Shown here in pieces: positions 1-12,004 of a DNA stretch of 64,000 bases. Origin of the DNA: Chytriomyces cf. hyalinus JEL632 (taxonomy: Eukaryota; Chytridiomycota; Chytridiomycetes; Chytridiales; Chytriomycetaceae). Location: NCBI GenBank assembly GCA_025435555.1, contig JAIWWG010000051.1, forward strand, positions 192,658 to 256,657. Direction: 5' to 3'. Position 1 is the first letter of the stretch, and each line of letters begins with the position of its first letter. The notes below the pieces were generated by a model. That model did no database searches. It had not been told where the DNA came from and was given only the letters and a program-made list of their open reading frames with translations. Both the position numbers and the translations under genes were made by a program.

Positions 1-1841
1 TGGGAGATTGTAACGGACGTTGTGGGTGCATGGCTTGAAGGCGGAGACGGAATCACTCCGTACAAAGGATCCAATGATGCGAGTGGCTTATCTGGCAACA
101 AATTATGGCTCAAGAGCTACGGATTCAGGAACACTCTTGTTCCCAGGGTGAGATTATTTGATGTCCGTTTTGATGTGTTTAGCACTCATATTCCATGAAT
201 TCAGTGCATCATTGGGAAATGGCCGCGAGTCGAGGGACGGTTTGACATGGAAATGAAACCTGGGAAATGGAAACGGAGATACTTTATTCTACGAGAAGAT
301 TGCGTGTATTGGAAGGACCGCGAAAGTGATGTTAGTCTAGACCCTTTGCCCGTCACCTTTTCTGGATTAACTGAATTGTTTTGTTTGAAAAGACCCGTGA
401 CACATTGTTGTGTCGCCTTAACAGCTATGATGTTTACACGCTCCTTCAAGCGCGAAAGAAAGCACCGTCGCGATATTGCTTTGCGCTGCGATCCACGGCA
501 AGCATGACCATTTTTGAAAAGGCCGATGAATACGCACACTTTTTCTGCGTTGATACCCAGGATCAATTGGCTGATTGGGTTTTGGGGATTCGTCTCGCCA
601 AGGTAAAGGTTCCTTCATCAAAACACCGGTGGTGTTGCTGACATTATAATTTACAGAATGAGTGCATGTTTGCCGAATACCCTGATTTGTTTGCAGACTA
701 CGACGACATCCCCGCGCGCAAGCATCCACCTTTAAAACCTGCAGTTGTCAGTGCTGCCATTACAACCAGCGTTCAACAGCAGCAGCAAGCTTTGACATCC
801 GCAACCGGGCGAATAGCTGACGCGGCAGTGGTTGCGGCTGTAGAGAATGAACCTGTTCTTCCACCCACCTCGCTTTTAGCGCAGTCCCTTGCCAAAAAGA
901 AGGAAGCCATTACTTTGGTGAATCCTGTCATTGCAGCGGCTCAGCAAGCTGCTTTGACGGGAAAGCCGCTCTTGTCATTTGGAATGAGCCCGTTTGAACA
1001 AATGCAGCAGAATGACGGACCCACCCTTGTTTCAAGGTCGAAATCAAAACGAGCGAGCGGTGGCAACAACGCAAATGTACCTACCCCCGCTCTCGCTAAC
1101 AGCACTTTGAAACGAGGAATCGTGGGCGAATATTTCAACCAGCTTGCATATCATCAACAGCAGCAGCAGCAGCAACAACAACAACAGCAACATCATCACC
1201 AACATCAAACCGGAGCAGTGGCTGTTGAGCCGGCAACATTACTGCTTGACCAAATCACTGAGGCCGCCGAAATGCCGCGGTATCCAATGCAGCCAATGGA
1301 CGCTTCATATGACGACGCGTCTTTACGCGATCTACAAATACGGCTTGACCGCGCGTGGGAATTGGAACAACAGCAAGCTCTTGCGCTTGTGGAAGCTGTT
1401 AAAAGTGGAAGCGCGGTCGGAGCCGCAAGTGGTGGAAGCGGAATGGGACGACGAAGCAGCACGGGAGAAAGTGAGAAAGCCCCGCTTGGAAGGCGTTTTG
1501 AGCAGCACAAACAGCAGCAGCAACAGCAAAAGGAGCAGCAGCCCACAGCGATCCCTGGACCACAACAGCAACAACCGAAACAGCCACTTATCAATTTGGG
1601 ATTGCAGCGCAGCAAGAGTGTCGGTGGTTTGAAACAGAGACAACCTTCAGATGCGCAAGCTCCCGGCCCTGCCACACTCGGAAGAAGCAGCGGATCGAAA
1701 CCGTTGATTGACATGACCGACGCCAAAAACTGCAATATTTGCGGATGCAGCGAATTCAAAACAGTGTATAGCAGTGCAGGGACTATGCTGAATCGAGATG
1801 GGAAAAGAGTGTGTGGTAACTGCCGGCATGCGCATAAATGA
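1..1841 (+). CDS. PH-domain adaptor of MIG10/RIAM/lamellipodin type (5' end outside window)
   Basis: Exons seen: 1-147, 205-330, 393-602, 657-1841; the start lies upstream of base 1. Exons 2-3 encode a PH domain: GKWKRRYF strand, KAPSRYCF, and a C-terminal helix DQLADWVLGIRLAK. That pattern matches the PH domain of the MRL family (RA plus PH proteins linking Ras/Rap-type GTPases and phosphoinositides to actin); the partner RA domain would be in the missing 5' part. The long last exon is low complexity, with runs of Gln (one codon tract near 1155-1190) and Ser, and ends in a small Cys/His cluster (CNICGC ... CGNC) that looks like a zinc-binding tail. Introns are 57, 62 and 54 nt. The MRL assignment is inference from the PH domain only. 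The gene converges with NAF1. Confidence 0.75.
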
Positions 1842-2258
1842 CTTGCATTGTTTTTGATTTTTACCAGGATTTTTCATCACATTTTATTGTCACATTTTTT
1901 TTGGGTATTCCATTCAATTAAAAATCCAGTCGCATATCTAGTCAGAAATAATGTTTTTTTTTTACTTACCATCATTGGGTATCTCCCAGATTGTTCATGC
2001 TTCCAGTCGCACTCGTCGGAAACTGACTCGTGGGGTTCCCCATCGGATCAGACACTGTATGGTTCCAGTATACAACGGCGATTGCATCTTCACCATTCCA
2101 GGGTGAACCGGCAATCCACGAGCCATCGCCGCCGTGGCAAGCTGTAGTTGCTGTTGATGTTGACGCTGTAACTGAATTTGTTGCTGTTGCATAAGTGCAA
2201 GCATTTGCTGTTGAGTGATCATTGCTGGCATCCCGGGAATAGGGGCTTCGGTTGGACG
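1842..2258. other. Convergent 3' region with Q-rich readthrough frame
   Basis: Lies between the PH-gene stop and the NAF1 stop. On the minus strand the NAF1 frame stays open after its TAA (2259-2261) for about 88 further codons, to 1995, and is Gln-rich (repeated QQQ/QLQ). A GTAAGT ... CTGACTAG intron-like segment lies at about 1938-1969 (minus). No separate gene is supported. Confidence 0.4.
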
Positions 2259-3848
2259 TTACGGTAGATGCGAAGTCGCTGATTGCGGTTTTGGAGGAAG
2301 GCTGTGATGCATCGGTGCGGACGGTGCGGATGGTGCTTGTTTTTGGAATGAATTCGATGACGCTGAAACGGGACGAGGGAAATTTTCGTGTCCGTTTTGG
2401 TTCGAGGGAGTCTCGTGATTGCGATTGTGATCACTGCTATTTCTTCGGATACCACCACCGTGATTTTCGTAGCTACCATTATTGCCCCGAGATGGCAAGT
2501 CGTGTGTATATTGCCTAGGATCACTGTCGTGGAAACCGCCTCTTCCACCGCCACCGCGGGAAAACGCATCACCCCTGCCGCGACCGCCACCAGCGCCGCG
2601 ACCAACGCGGTTTCCTCGATCACTTCCTCGAGTGCTACGATCATTTCTGGTGGGACCATTATTTCGATGTTGAGTTGGGAAGCTTTCAGCGTCATCCACT
2701 ACTTGACCGTCTTCTTCCTCTTCTGGGTCATTGTGTTTCGTATTTTTCTTTCTTTCCAGCTTGCGTCGAGCGCGAAATTCTTGTTCTTGTTCGTCATCAG
2801 AGAATTCGCGTTCCTGATGTGAGAAATAGCAGGGTCCGAGGTGTTGGAAACGCACAATGCACAATAGAACAAGTGGACATACATGATCCGCCACCTCCTC
2901 GTCATAGAAATTTGAAGCGTCCGATCCCTTCATGGCTTTAAGTTGCGCGGCAAACACAAACTTGGCCATCTCAGAAACGTAAAACACCTTGTCACCCACC
3001 TCCACCTTGACATCATTCACATCCGGACTGTACAAGACAGAATACATGGGTTCCTTGACGGGTCCGAACGTTTCAAACACTTTTCCAAACACTTTTCTGT
3101 CTGCAGTGCATAGAATTGAGTCCGCGTCGAGAGTGATGGATTCGATGGGTGTGGATTGGATCACAAGAGTGTTGTTGACGAGGGCAAAAACTTCGCCAAT
3201 TTCTTTGAGGGCTGCGGTTTGTGGGATAACAATGCCCAGTTTTTCGATGGGCGGAAGCTGGGTGGGGGTAGATAAACAAAAGATAATGCATAAGGAACGA
3301 GAGATTGAAAACCGACGCGTCTTTCTGCTGAATATGCATTAAAAAGAAGATGTGTTTTACTTACATCCATTTCGTTCTTTGTTTTCAAGGGTCCAACGGG
3401 TGCAGGTCCATCTTCGTCCAAGTCATCGTCATCAAGATTTACCGCTTTTCTTTTCGGATTCGGTTTTGATTCTTGCTCCGATTCTTCAGAATCTGAGTCG
3501 GATGAAAATTCAAAGTCTGAAGTGTCCGAGCCGGAATCTGTTCTTGGCAGCGTCGGATGGATCTGTGTCCATCGCTTGAACGGCAGCATCGCCCTCAGAT
3601 GGAGTGTTTTCCGCCACAATTTCCCCGACGGCGGCAGGCCGGATGGGTTGAGCATCCGAAGTCTGGGCAGGCTGAGCAGCGTAGTCTGAACCCAGGATAT
3701 CTCGCTGAATCAAGAGCAGATCCTGGGAGACGGCCATTGCATGCTCCCATCCCACGGTCCACTTCTCCTTCTCAAGGGCTTCGTTTGAATCGTTCAGACC
3801 GTCTTTCGCCTGTGGATCGAGATCTGCGTAGATATCAAAGCCGTCCAT
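2259..3848 (-). CDS. NAF1: H/ACA RNP assembly factor NAF1
   Basis: NAF1 is the Gar1-like chaperone that helps load the pseudouridine synthase onto nascent H/ACA snoRNAs in the nucleoplasm. Exons on minus: 3848-3365 (with a frame switch, see below), 3257-2883, 2813-2259. Exon 2 holds the Gar1/Naf1 core: a stretch LPPIEKLGIVIP, then VNNTLVIQS, the conserved GKVFETFGPVKEPMYSVLYS, and a strand ending in VFYVSEMAKFV. It is preceded by an acidic Ser-rich region (SSDSDSEESEQE) and followed by a basic, RGG/Gly-rich tail, the usual family order; about 470 aa. The ATG at 3848 is chosen because it begins the acidic open frame. Between about 3540 and 3660 the frame must move by one base with no good intron. 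The 69-nt intron 2814-2882 is stop-free in frame. Head-to-head with the CKAP2-like gene (70 bp between start codons). Confidence 0.88.
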
Positions 3849-3918
3849 TTGTTGTTCAAAAACAAAAAACAAAGAAACTCGAATTTAACAACATACACAC
3901 GCGATCCTCAGCCAACGA

Positions 3919-5940
3919 ATGCTCGCTGCATCGACACTCACTGCGGCGCAGAAGGAGCGCCAGAGACAACTCGAGGAGTACAAGCGCAAAAAGGAGTTGG
4001 GCAAGAAGCAAGGCAAACCCATCGGTCGTGGCAGCATTGACACTCTGAACATGCAAACAGGGTCGTATCTCAGAAAACTTCTCGCTCGTTTGTTGTTCCG
4101 GTGACTAAGCGGGATCCCACATCAACCTTTGTTCCGTCCATCATCCGTCCATCAAGTCCGACAAAGACAGACACGAAGAAGAGTACGCTCAATCAGTCAC
4201 ACAAACGCTCTCAAAAAGACTCTCTCGAACTTAATTCCGTTCAGAAACACGCGCAGTTTGTTGCCTTGTTTCGACAAAGTCTCGATACTGCCTTGAACAG
4301 TGCTTCGGAATTGGCCGTGTCTGGGCAGGACAGGGCGTGCGTGTTAAAATGCAGGGACGCCGTTGACAAGGCCTTATCGAATTCATTTGTTCGTTCATCT
4401 CCATCTCATCGCAAAACTTCATTCGTGGAAAAAACGACCCCCATTCACGATGCCGTCTCAACAATGACACCTCTCACGACTCTACCTCCGACTCTCGCCT
4501 TTCTTGAATACCGGGAGACTAAGCGGGATGATGAGGACGTTGGTGATGAGGCTCCCACTGAAGCAGAAGATCAATTACTTTCCTCCAGCGAGATGCCAAA
4601 CTATAATGACGAAGATGACGAAGTAATCATGATTGGAATTGACGATGACGATGAAATTGCGTTTGATGCTACGCCCCCAAAATCAAAGTACTTCGATCTT
4701 CTCTTGGTAAACGATGAAATGGACGAATTTGATCCTGCCATGATTCCTCAAGACCGTCCTGATTTGGACGATTCTACCGTGAAAGAAATTAGCGATGCAT
4801 GGCCCAGATCTCCATCCAAAGAGTTGCTGGAAAAGTACAAAGCATTGGCAGCATTGGCAGCATTGGCAGCAAACAGCCCCGATTCATTGATGAATCGAAA
4901 TAGCCTTCCAGTTCATCCAACAAATGGCACCCCACATCCGAGAAAGATCGGCCTCCGAAGTCGAAATTCTTCTCCCACAATGAACAGCATCACGTCACTT
5001 CTGTCATCTGTAAAAATCAGCGCAAATGAACCAATGTCTCCCTCTATGAAGACAAAAACTCCAACCAACGCGCATTCTGTTCGCAAAATGCGGTCAGGGA
5101 AAGAAATGCGCGTTGGATTCAAAGATTCTCCAACAATTTTGAAAGTGAAACAAGAAGACCACGAAGAGGTTATTACCGGAGAACCCATTGCAGGCGGAAG
5201 CGTCATTGTTCTCACTCCCAGGAAAGCAAATCGAAAGGAGAAAGAAGGTGATGATTATTTATACCAAAATACATTGATCGATGTGTTAAAACAGATGTCA
5301 CCATTTCACATCAAAGAACTCGGAGTGGACTCTGTTGTGACTAATGCACGCCGCTCTACACGCTTCCTCCCCGCTGCTGTTGATTTGACTCAATCCCCGA
5401 CAGCCACGTCCTATTCCGGTTCAGACTCTGCTCACATCAAGTCAGAAAACAGCCCTTTCACTGCGTGTTCATTCAAGGCTGGCTGCCTTTGGCGTCACAA
5501 ACTGCCCACTCTCCGCTTTTGGACCCGATGCACGGGAGCGCGTGCAAAAACTCCTCGAAGAACATGGAAACGCGTTTGTACCCAACAAGGTGAGCCAAAA
5601 GAATTCTTTGAAAGCTCAAACATTGGTTTCGTGATTCAATGTTCCAGCTCATGGCATGGTTCAACCTCAAACAACGCCAAAGAGTGCATCCAAAGTTCGC
5701 ACTCCCATGACTGGATTATTCTCTGCGTCGGCTGGAAACACAACGCCTGGATCGCCATTCACTGTGCATTCGGTGGGAAAACTCGGTGGCAGCCAAGAAA
5801 CACTAGAGGAGGGCGAGTTGACGCCGCGTCCTAGAAATCCTAATTTAACAACCATTGTTACTGTTCAGCCGTTTATTGTTTCTTTCGTTTTGGAAAATGT
5901 TTTTTTACGAATAAAAAAGGACTTTTTAGTGATCGCATGA
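3919..5940 (+). CDS. CKAP2-like microtubule/spindle protein (two frame breaks)
   Basis: Segments: 3919-about 4060, about 4061-5450, about 5500-5589, intron 5590-5682, 5683-5940. The N terminus has a short basic KERQRQLEEYKRKKEL motif like the repeated motif of CKAP2/CKAP2L. The middle (FVALFRQSLDTALNSASELA ... RRSTRFLP) and the part reading GPDARERVQKLLEEHGNAFV resemble the CKAP2 C-terminal domain of mitotic spindle proteins. The central region is acidic and Ser/Thr-Pro rich. The reading frame breaks twice: at about 4061, where adding one G to a GGG run would restore it, and between about 5430 and 5500, where a 37-nt intron or a one-base loss are both possible. The family call is inference from motif order. 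The stop is 7 bp from the stop of BNA7 on the other strand. Confidence 0.55.
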
Positions 5941-5947
5941 ATATATT

Positions 5948-7035
5948 TCAGTGCGCGTGCATCCATTTGGACACCAGTTCAAAGAACGCGGCGTCTTTCA
6001 GAACGTCGTCGTGATTTGAAGAAAGCTGACCCACATTATAGTCAAGCGTCCACTTGTCCAGAGCACTTCCTCCATTCTTCTTGATGTCACTTAATGTGTC
6101 GAGCCAGCTCTTCGCTTGTGCAACATCGACAAGCTCGTCACCCACAGATTGGATAATCAAATGATCCGCTGGTGGCATGGAATGGAGCACAGCCGTGAGA
6201 CGCGTTGGAGACCCCAGAGCCCATGCACCTGTTTCCTCCTCCCCAAACGCATCCACAATAAACCAGTCTTTATACGTGGGAAAGTTTTTCACAAGCAACG
6301 GAATATCGTAGATCCCTTCCGCGCCAATGTAACCCTTGATTCGCGGGACCCATGCAGACGGTTGGATATTCTGGTGGGGAGTATCATTCAGAAGCAATTT
6401 GAGTGGAGCATGAATGTATTCGGAATCCATAAACAGCAGGGATCCAGTATGTGCACCGCATCTGCAATTCTCGCTGAGTTAATCTCTTGACCTAGAAGTC
6501 CGAAAGGAAAAAAGGGGGGGACTTACGAATGACCCAGCACAAATACACGCTGTGGATTCCACGAATTCAACACGCCTGCAGCCTTGTCCTTTGTCTCATT
6601 GCCAGTCGCAGTTGCTTGGCCGTCAAACAGGATGCTTGCCATAAGCCACGCCACTGCAGCACCGACATCGTGAGTGTGCGCAGGGTGTTTGATGGGCGCA
6701 GTAGCTGTGTCTTTGATGCGTGTCGAGAGTCTGTACCCGACGATTGCCACGCCCACAGAGTGGTTTTGAGAAAAGGTCACGCCAAGGTCTGCATAGCCGC
6801 TTGGCTTGTTACTGCGCCATGCGCCGCCGTGGATGAATCTGATTGAGATGACGAGGTGTTGAGAGTCATGCGCGAGGATAGGTCATGAAAGAGACACTCA
6901 CACAAGCAGCGGCGTCTCCTTCCCCACCCCTTCCGGCACGTACAAATCCACGGTCTGATACGCGGGACCGTGCTCTGCTTGGCTGCTTGGCACCTCAGCG
7001 TCTCCGGTCGTAATGGGGATGTCGAGCAGCTGCAT
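5948..7035 (-). CDS. BNA7: Kynurenine formamidase (arylformamidase)
   Basis: Hydrolyses N-formylkynurenine to kynurenine and formate in the tryptophan-to-NAD pathway; cytosolic alpha/beta hydrolase. Exons 7035-6902, 6838-6527, 6461-5948; all phases close, 319 aa, close to family length. The oxyanion motif HGGAW is at residues 48-52, the nucleophile elbow GHSCGAH at 147-153 (Ser149, split by intron 2), an acidic candidate at Asp257 (VGDELVD) and the catalytic His at 299 (NHDD). The ATG at 7035 is the first in frame after the upstream stops. The 3' end nearly touches the CKAP2-like gene (7 bp between stops), so the 3' UTRs must overlap. Confidence 0.93.
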
Positions 7036-7970
7036 ACAAGCCTGTTGGTTTGCAATGCTACAACCGGTTCATTGGATATTTATGCGTGGTGTGGTGAAGC
7101 CAAATACCATCAGGGTTCTGTCCGCTGCTCACTTGCGATGTCACGTGCACTCAGCCAGCAACAGCGTCTGCGAATGTCGATGGCAGGTGGAAGGGATCCC
7201 TGCGATGCCGCTGCTGCAGAGGGCCCGACGTACGAATCGCGCATCTTTGTCTTGTTCGAAGCTCGTCAGTGACGTCCTATACTCAATTATAGCTGCGGCC
7301 TTGTTGCACGCAGCAATACCCAGCAATGCCAACACATACGAACAACACCAATCGATGCCTCTGAAGCAGCGTCACAGCCCCCTCAAAGTTGCGCAGTCTC
7401 TTCAATACACTTGGAAGGGAGAAATCTTTTCGGCAGAATCGCTCGCAACAGTTGCGCGGCATCAGGGCCTCTCGGCAACCGTGGTTGAATGGCGCAACAG
7501 CACACAACTTGCTCAACATTTGCTGATGTGCGCGTTGTGTGTTGTTGCGCACGACAAGGGCCGGGAACCACGAACCGTGTTTAAAACGCGGGACGAACGC
7601 GCATTGGGCGTTGATCCATGGCAACCCTTCTTTTTGTTTTTTGCTCTTGTTTCCGTTGATTGTTTGATCGCCCGTCTGATTTCGAGAAAAGGCTTTGTTG
7701 CGATTCAGGACTTCCCGAATATCTGCTGTGCAAGCACGGCAAGTCCTTGCATGAGGCGGTGTGGTCTTCCAACGCCTTGTTCGAAAGCTGCTGGAACATG
7801 GAGAGTGTCGCGCGGTTTTCGGAATGTCTCATCTCAGACAAGTAACCCTCCACAAGATGACAACTACTTGGAACTGGATCAATCCATCAGTGCAGAAGAT
7901 ATCATAGACAACAATGCTGGTGATGGGTATGTGCTCCCCAGTGCGGATGGTTGTTTGAAACCCCTTCTGG

Positions 7971-8014
7971 CAGGCAAGATCGTTCTTCTCAATAAAGTGC
8001 CGCTGCAGTTGTGA
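7971..8014 (+). repeat. Small-protein 3' end, copy 1 (with 8490-8533)
   Basis: About 44 bp shared with 8490-8533 as a direct repeat, encoding AGKIVLLNKVPLQL and a stop. The upstream frame (from about 7840) is acidic: LELDQSISAEDIID. No start is evident, so this is a family remnant or the 3' end of an unresolved small gene. Confidence 0.45.
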
Positions 8015-8489
8015 GAAAAGGCGAATTGAGTTTCAATATGAGATTCTGAATGAACGCAATCCATCTGACTTCGACACCTGTGTCCGTAAAAACAGACTAC
8101 TCCAAGTAATCAATCAGGGTGCGCAAGCGAGACACGGTTAAGCTGCAACGATGCCGATGTTATTCTCTCTCCAAAGGTTCTGGATTGACAGCATGCCTTT
8201 GACAGCATGCATAAGAGGTCATTGTTGTCTTTTTTCAAATGTTTTTGTTTTTGTTTTACTGGATTTATTTACCTGTGGCTGATTTTAATTTTACTGCGAC
8301 TGTAAAGTGGGACTTGTAAGATGCAAAAGAATTAAGGTCAGTCTTTGACGCAGCAGCTGGTGCTCAAGCAGCAGATTCTACAGTACCACCAGCAAACGGC
8401 CAAGAGGTTACTCTTTGAGGTTGTTTCGGTTCGTTGGGGGGGTGAGGTAAACAGATAAACAGTCAAAGAATTTCGACCAATGCCGAAGC

Positions 8490-8533
8490 CAGGCAAGATT
8501 GTTCTTCTCAATAAAGGGCTCGTGCAGCTGTGA
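8490..8533 (+). repeat. Small-protein 3' end, copy 2
   Basis: Encodes PGKIVLLNKGLVQL and a stop, nearly identical at DNA level to 7971-8014. The frame before it is interrupted (TAA close upstream), so this copy looks decayed. Confidence 0.45.
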
Positions 8534-8636
8534 TAAGACACTGAGAGATGTAAGCTGCCTCGCTTCTTCGCCCCACTTTCAGTCTGCCAAGGAAATGTTT
8601 GCCTGTCCTGGTGACAGTGCTCCCATATTTATTTGC

Positions 8637-11600
8637 TCATTCTTCCGCTTCATGCCCACGCATCCGCGTTTCGTGAATACCCTGCTCCACCGTATTTTCT
8701 ACGTAAAAACGAACGATTTTGACAGTCTTCTCCTGGCCTTTCCTCAGCACCCGAGCAACCCCTTGCTTCTCTGATGCGATTGCGTGCTCATCATTCTGAG
8801 AATAGAATGGATGAAGGATGATACAGTGCGATGCTGCGGATTCATAGTCAATGCACAGAGTTAGAAGGGATCCAGGGAGTGAAATCCATTACCTTCGGTC
8901 AAGTTCAATCCACTGACAGAATCACGTGCAGAAAGCATAAGAACTTTCACTGGCTTCTTTCCCTTCTTTTCGGAGGATGAGTCTGTTTTAGCAGCCTTCT
9001 TTGGTGCTTCGTCTTCATTGAAGGCTTCCGTTGCAACACGCTTGCCCTTCCCTTTTGGGTCCGAAACATCTTCCGGCGCCTTAACCACATCATTTACATC
9101 GACAGGTTTTTCGCCATCAGCAGCTGTAATGTCCACGGTTTTCGCTGGTATTGGCTTCGATAATCCCGCTCGGAAGAGCTTGAGCGCGTTTTCTCGTTCG
9201 CGCCACCCTCGCTTCACGCGTGCCGTCAGCACTCCGTATGTGTTAAGTGCTGCAGAGACAAGGTCCGCCAAATCAGAAAACTGAATAAAAACAATGAATC
9301 GGTGCTCATCGGACTTGGTAGTCTCTTGTCGAATGTATTTGACCATTTCTCGAATTTTGGAACCAAACTGGAATGATTTTGATAACATTTTAGGAATGCT
9401 CTTTGACAACCAATGAGAGGAAGGAAATATCAGTTACCATATCTGGATCCAGTTTCTCGCCTCCATCCGAACCTTCTCCATCTTGCTCGCCATTCGCATC
9501 ATTGTCAGGAGTAACATCTGGTGCTGGCGGCTGAACGCGCATGATTTCGCCAGCCTGAATTGGCTGTCGGCAACTCGGACATTTTCCTTGCATTTTGAAC
9601 GCCTCTTCAGCGCAAGAGTGGCAGAACGAATGTCCGCATGGAACAATCCCAATGTCTCCTTGAATATCATCGTCCAGGCAAATGTTGCATTCGATTTTCT
9701 GACCTCCTTTCGACAGGTATGTGCTCACGAAATTCTCGAAAAAGTTGTATTGCCCTTGCAGCGTCATCAAGTTGCCTTCAGAGGCTTCGAGCAATTGGTT
9801 GCAAGTCTTGATTTTGGCCTTGATGGTCTTTTCTTTTGCTGCGTGTTTGTCTGCATCCAAGGTTTTAGATCCTGACTTGTAAAGCAACGCCAAGTCCGCA
9901 TCCAGTTGAGCCAGCTCCGCCAGCGTCTTTTCGATTTGCCGCTTCAATGCATCGATTTCGGTTTTTCGCGTCTTTTGCACAAGCTCCGTCACTTTTTCAA
10001 TGGACATGGCTTCGAACGCACCCAACCCGGCTGCATGGTTCCCGATTTGGTAATGGTTGCACAGTTTGAGTAAATTCGAGACGCTCAAGTTTAAACTCGA
10101 CTGGTAAAACGCACGTTCCATTGGAGTTTGTTGGCATTTGAACGTCTCGTAGTCAGGTGCAGGGAATGTCACGTCGGGCTCGTTGCGGCGCACGCGGTTT
10201 TGGATGAAGCGGAATGATTCTTCTTCGGGTGTGATCCAGGTATTTGTCGCGTCAATGTTCAAGAAGTCTGCAAACTTGCAAACAGTTTCTGTGTTGTTAA
10301 AACATGGGGTTCCTGTAAGTCCCCATAGGCTCTCTGCTTGCATGTTTCGAATTTGTGTCTGAAAAACAAATTGCGTAAATACAATGCCCTTCCAACAATT
10401 TCCGAATGTTGAAGTAGCAATTCCGCTTACTTTGATGGCAGCGGTTTTCGACAACACTTCGTGGAACTCGTCGCAAACAACGCGATGAAAATGCACCCAA
10501 GTGAACGAAAAGTCTCCTTTTCTCCCCTTCACAAACTTTTTACAATCTTCGACGCTTGTATCCAGGTTCAAGTTGGCGCCGAAATTTCCTACATGGCGTC
10601 CATGATCTTTGCAGCCTTTGTAGGCGGGATTTATCAGAAACTGATATGAAACAATCAGGTAATCACACATTAAAATATCTTCGAGACTGGTTTTCATGTA
10701 AGCTGCTTTTCCTTTGATTTGGATCACAGACACTGTGTCTCCGAGGCATTTTCGGATTTCCTGTTCCCATTGGTCGGCAATATTGTTGGGAACAAACAGC
10801 GCCGTCGCCTTGGATCGAAAGAGTCCAGCTTTCATGGTGTAGAGGTAATCGGGAGAATCAAAGGGTCGCGTGTGGCAGAGAGCAAGCGTTGTGATTGTTT
10901 TTCCGACACCTGGTTTGTCCTGTCAAATCCAATCAGAATGATGACTTCGCAATGCGCACATCGGAGAGATTAAACTTACTGCAATAATCCCACTTCGCAC
11001 GTATTGAGTTTTCAGCATTTCCGAATCCGCCTTCAGAAACTGTCTCCCACGCAAGTCGACAAACATATCGTCATACTCTTCGCCCAAGGGGATGATGCTG
11101 GACGCATAAAACAAGGCGGCTTCACCATCTTCGATTCCTTGCATCCATGCGAGTGTGCGAAGCTGATAGTCATACAGTTCCAGAGCAAACGGCTTATCAG
11201 GCCCAACACAAGGAGCAATATCAAACGTGGCTGGAACCTTGAGACTTTCGAGAGTGCAATCCACACCACCTTCGGCGTTGTGCGACCACACAAGTTTGTG
11301 ATCCACGATCAAGAACGGCATCCCACCATTCGCCCAATATCGAGCAACAAAGCCGTCTTGCAAGGCTTCAGGCGTTTTCAAAGCATCCTGGTCATTGTCT
11401 TTCCAGCGGACTTGCAATTCCAGGTTGGCCCTGTAGTAGCCATCCTGATTCCCGAGAGTTCTTTTCAACCAGAACTCTGTGCCGTTGACATTCACGGCTG
11501 CCTCGCAAGCCATCTGCCTGAAAGCTGTGGAAGCCAGGTTGGCTCTCTTGTGGCCCTTTTCGTACCCAACCAATGCGAATCCAGACACAAGTTGCCTCAC

Positions 11601-11888
11601 ACTGACACGGACATAGTCGCCTTTGTTGCCTGCTTTTTCATATTCCTCAAACTCATAGCGTGTCGTGTAGAGGTCGGACGTGCACATTGTCCCGAGCAAG
11701 ATCTGCTCTTTCTCGACCTTGGCAACGGGTTTTGTTGGTTTGGCCTTCTGCTTCTTCCTTTGCTTTTGGTCTTCGTATTCGGCGAGGTCCTCGTCTTCGT
11801 TCACTTCGAAGGTCGCGGATCTGCTGAGCGTGCGCTTGAGTGGGACGGTGGTGGATGGGCCAGCATCGGACACGGCTCCTGCTCCCAT
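8637..11888 (-). CDS. SNF2-family ATPase with internal RING finger (SHPRH/IRC20/RAD5 type)
   Basis: Nuclear ATP-dependent translocase with a RING E3 module; this class acts in ubiquitin-linked DNA repair and chromatin work. Exons 11888-10980, 10919-10431, 10358-9438, 9367-8893, 8833-8637; phases close, 996 aa. Helicase motif I is GVGKT at about residues 307-311, the first residues of exon 2; motif II is DEFH at about 453; LWGLTGTP follows. A coiled region precedes a C3HC4 RING (CNIC ... CGHSFCHSC ... CPSC, about 690-735). The C-terminal lobe ends with GLNLTEASHCIILHPF and an EKQGVARVLRKGQ stretch, found only by including the small last exon. The start could also be the upstream in-frame ATG at 11933. 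Which of SHPRH, IRC20 or RAD5 it is cannot be settled here. Confidence 0.88.
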
Positions 11889-12004
11889 TTTTTTTGGATG
11901 CTGTTCTTGGAAACAAAAACTGTGACTGGGCATAGCGAAATAAATCAGTCCATTTTTATGCTCAGTCTTTGTTTATTCTCCCATTGGCTGAAACCTTGGT
12001 GCCA

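Larger units (their letters stand above)
7036..8636. other. 1.6 kb without an intact gene; remnants of a small-protein family
   Basis: Lies between the 5' end of BNA7 and the 3' end of the SNF2 gene. Long overlapping frames on both strands have no recognisable domains. The clearest structure is a direct repeat of about 44 bp: 7971-8014 and 8490-8533 both encode GKIVLLNK followed by a Gln-Leu-stop ending. Sequence before each copy is only weakly similar, so at least one copy looks decayed. TATA/AT-rich spacers occur at 8220-8290. I cannot support a complete gene. Confidence 0.45.

Noticed and set aside
2814-2882. Stop-free in-frame introns (NAF1 69 nt, SNF2 72 nt, RSA4 69 and 66 nt, b561 66 nt, PTEN 66 nt) as intron-retention isoforms
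   Set aside because: About one short intron in eight should be in frame and stop-free by chance; the number seen is near that, so no special claim.
9368-9437. 37-nt alternative intron in the SNF2 gene
   Set aside because: The upstream AG would give an intron much shorter than any other here; the 70-nt form keeps the same frame and yields the expected FGSKIREM helicase sequence.
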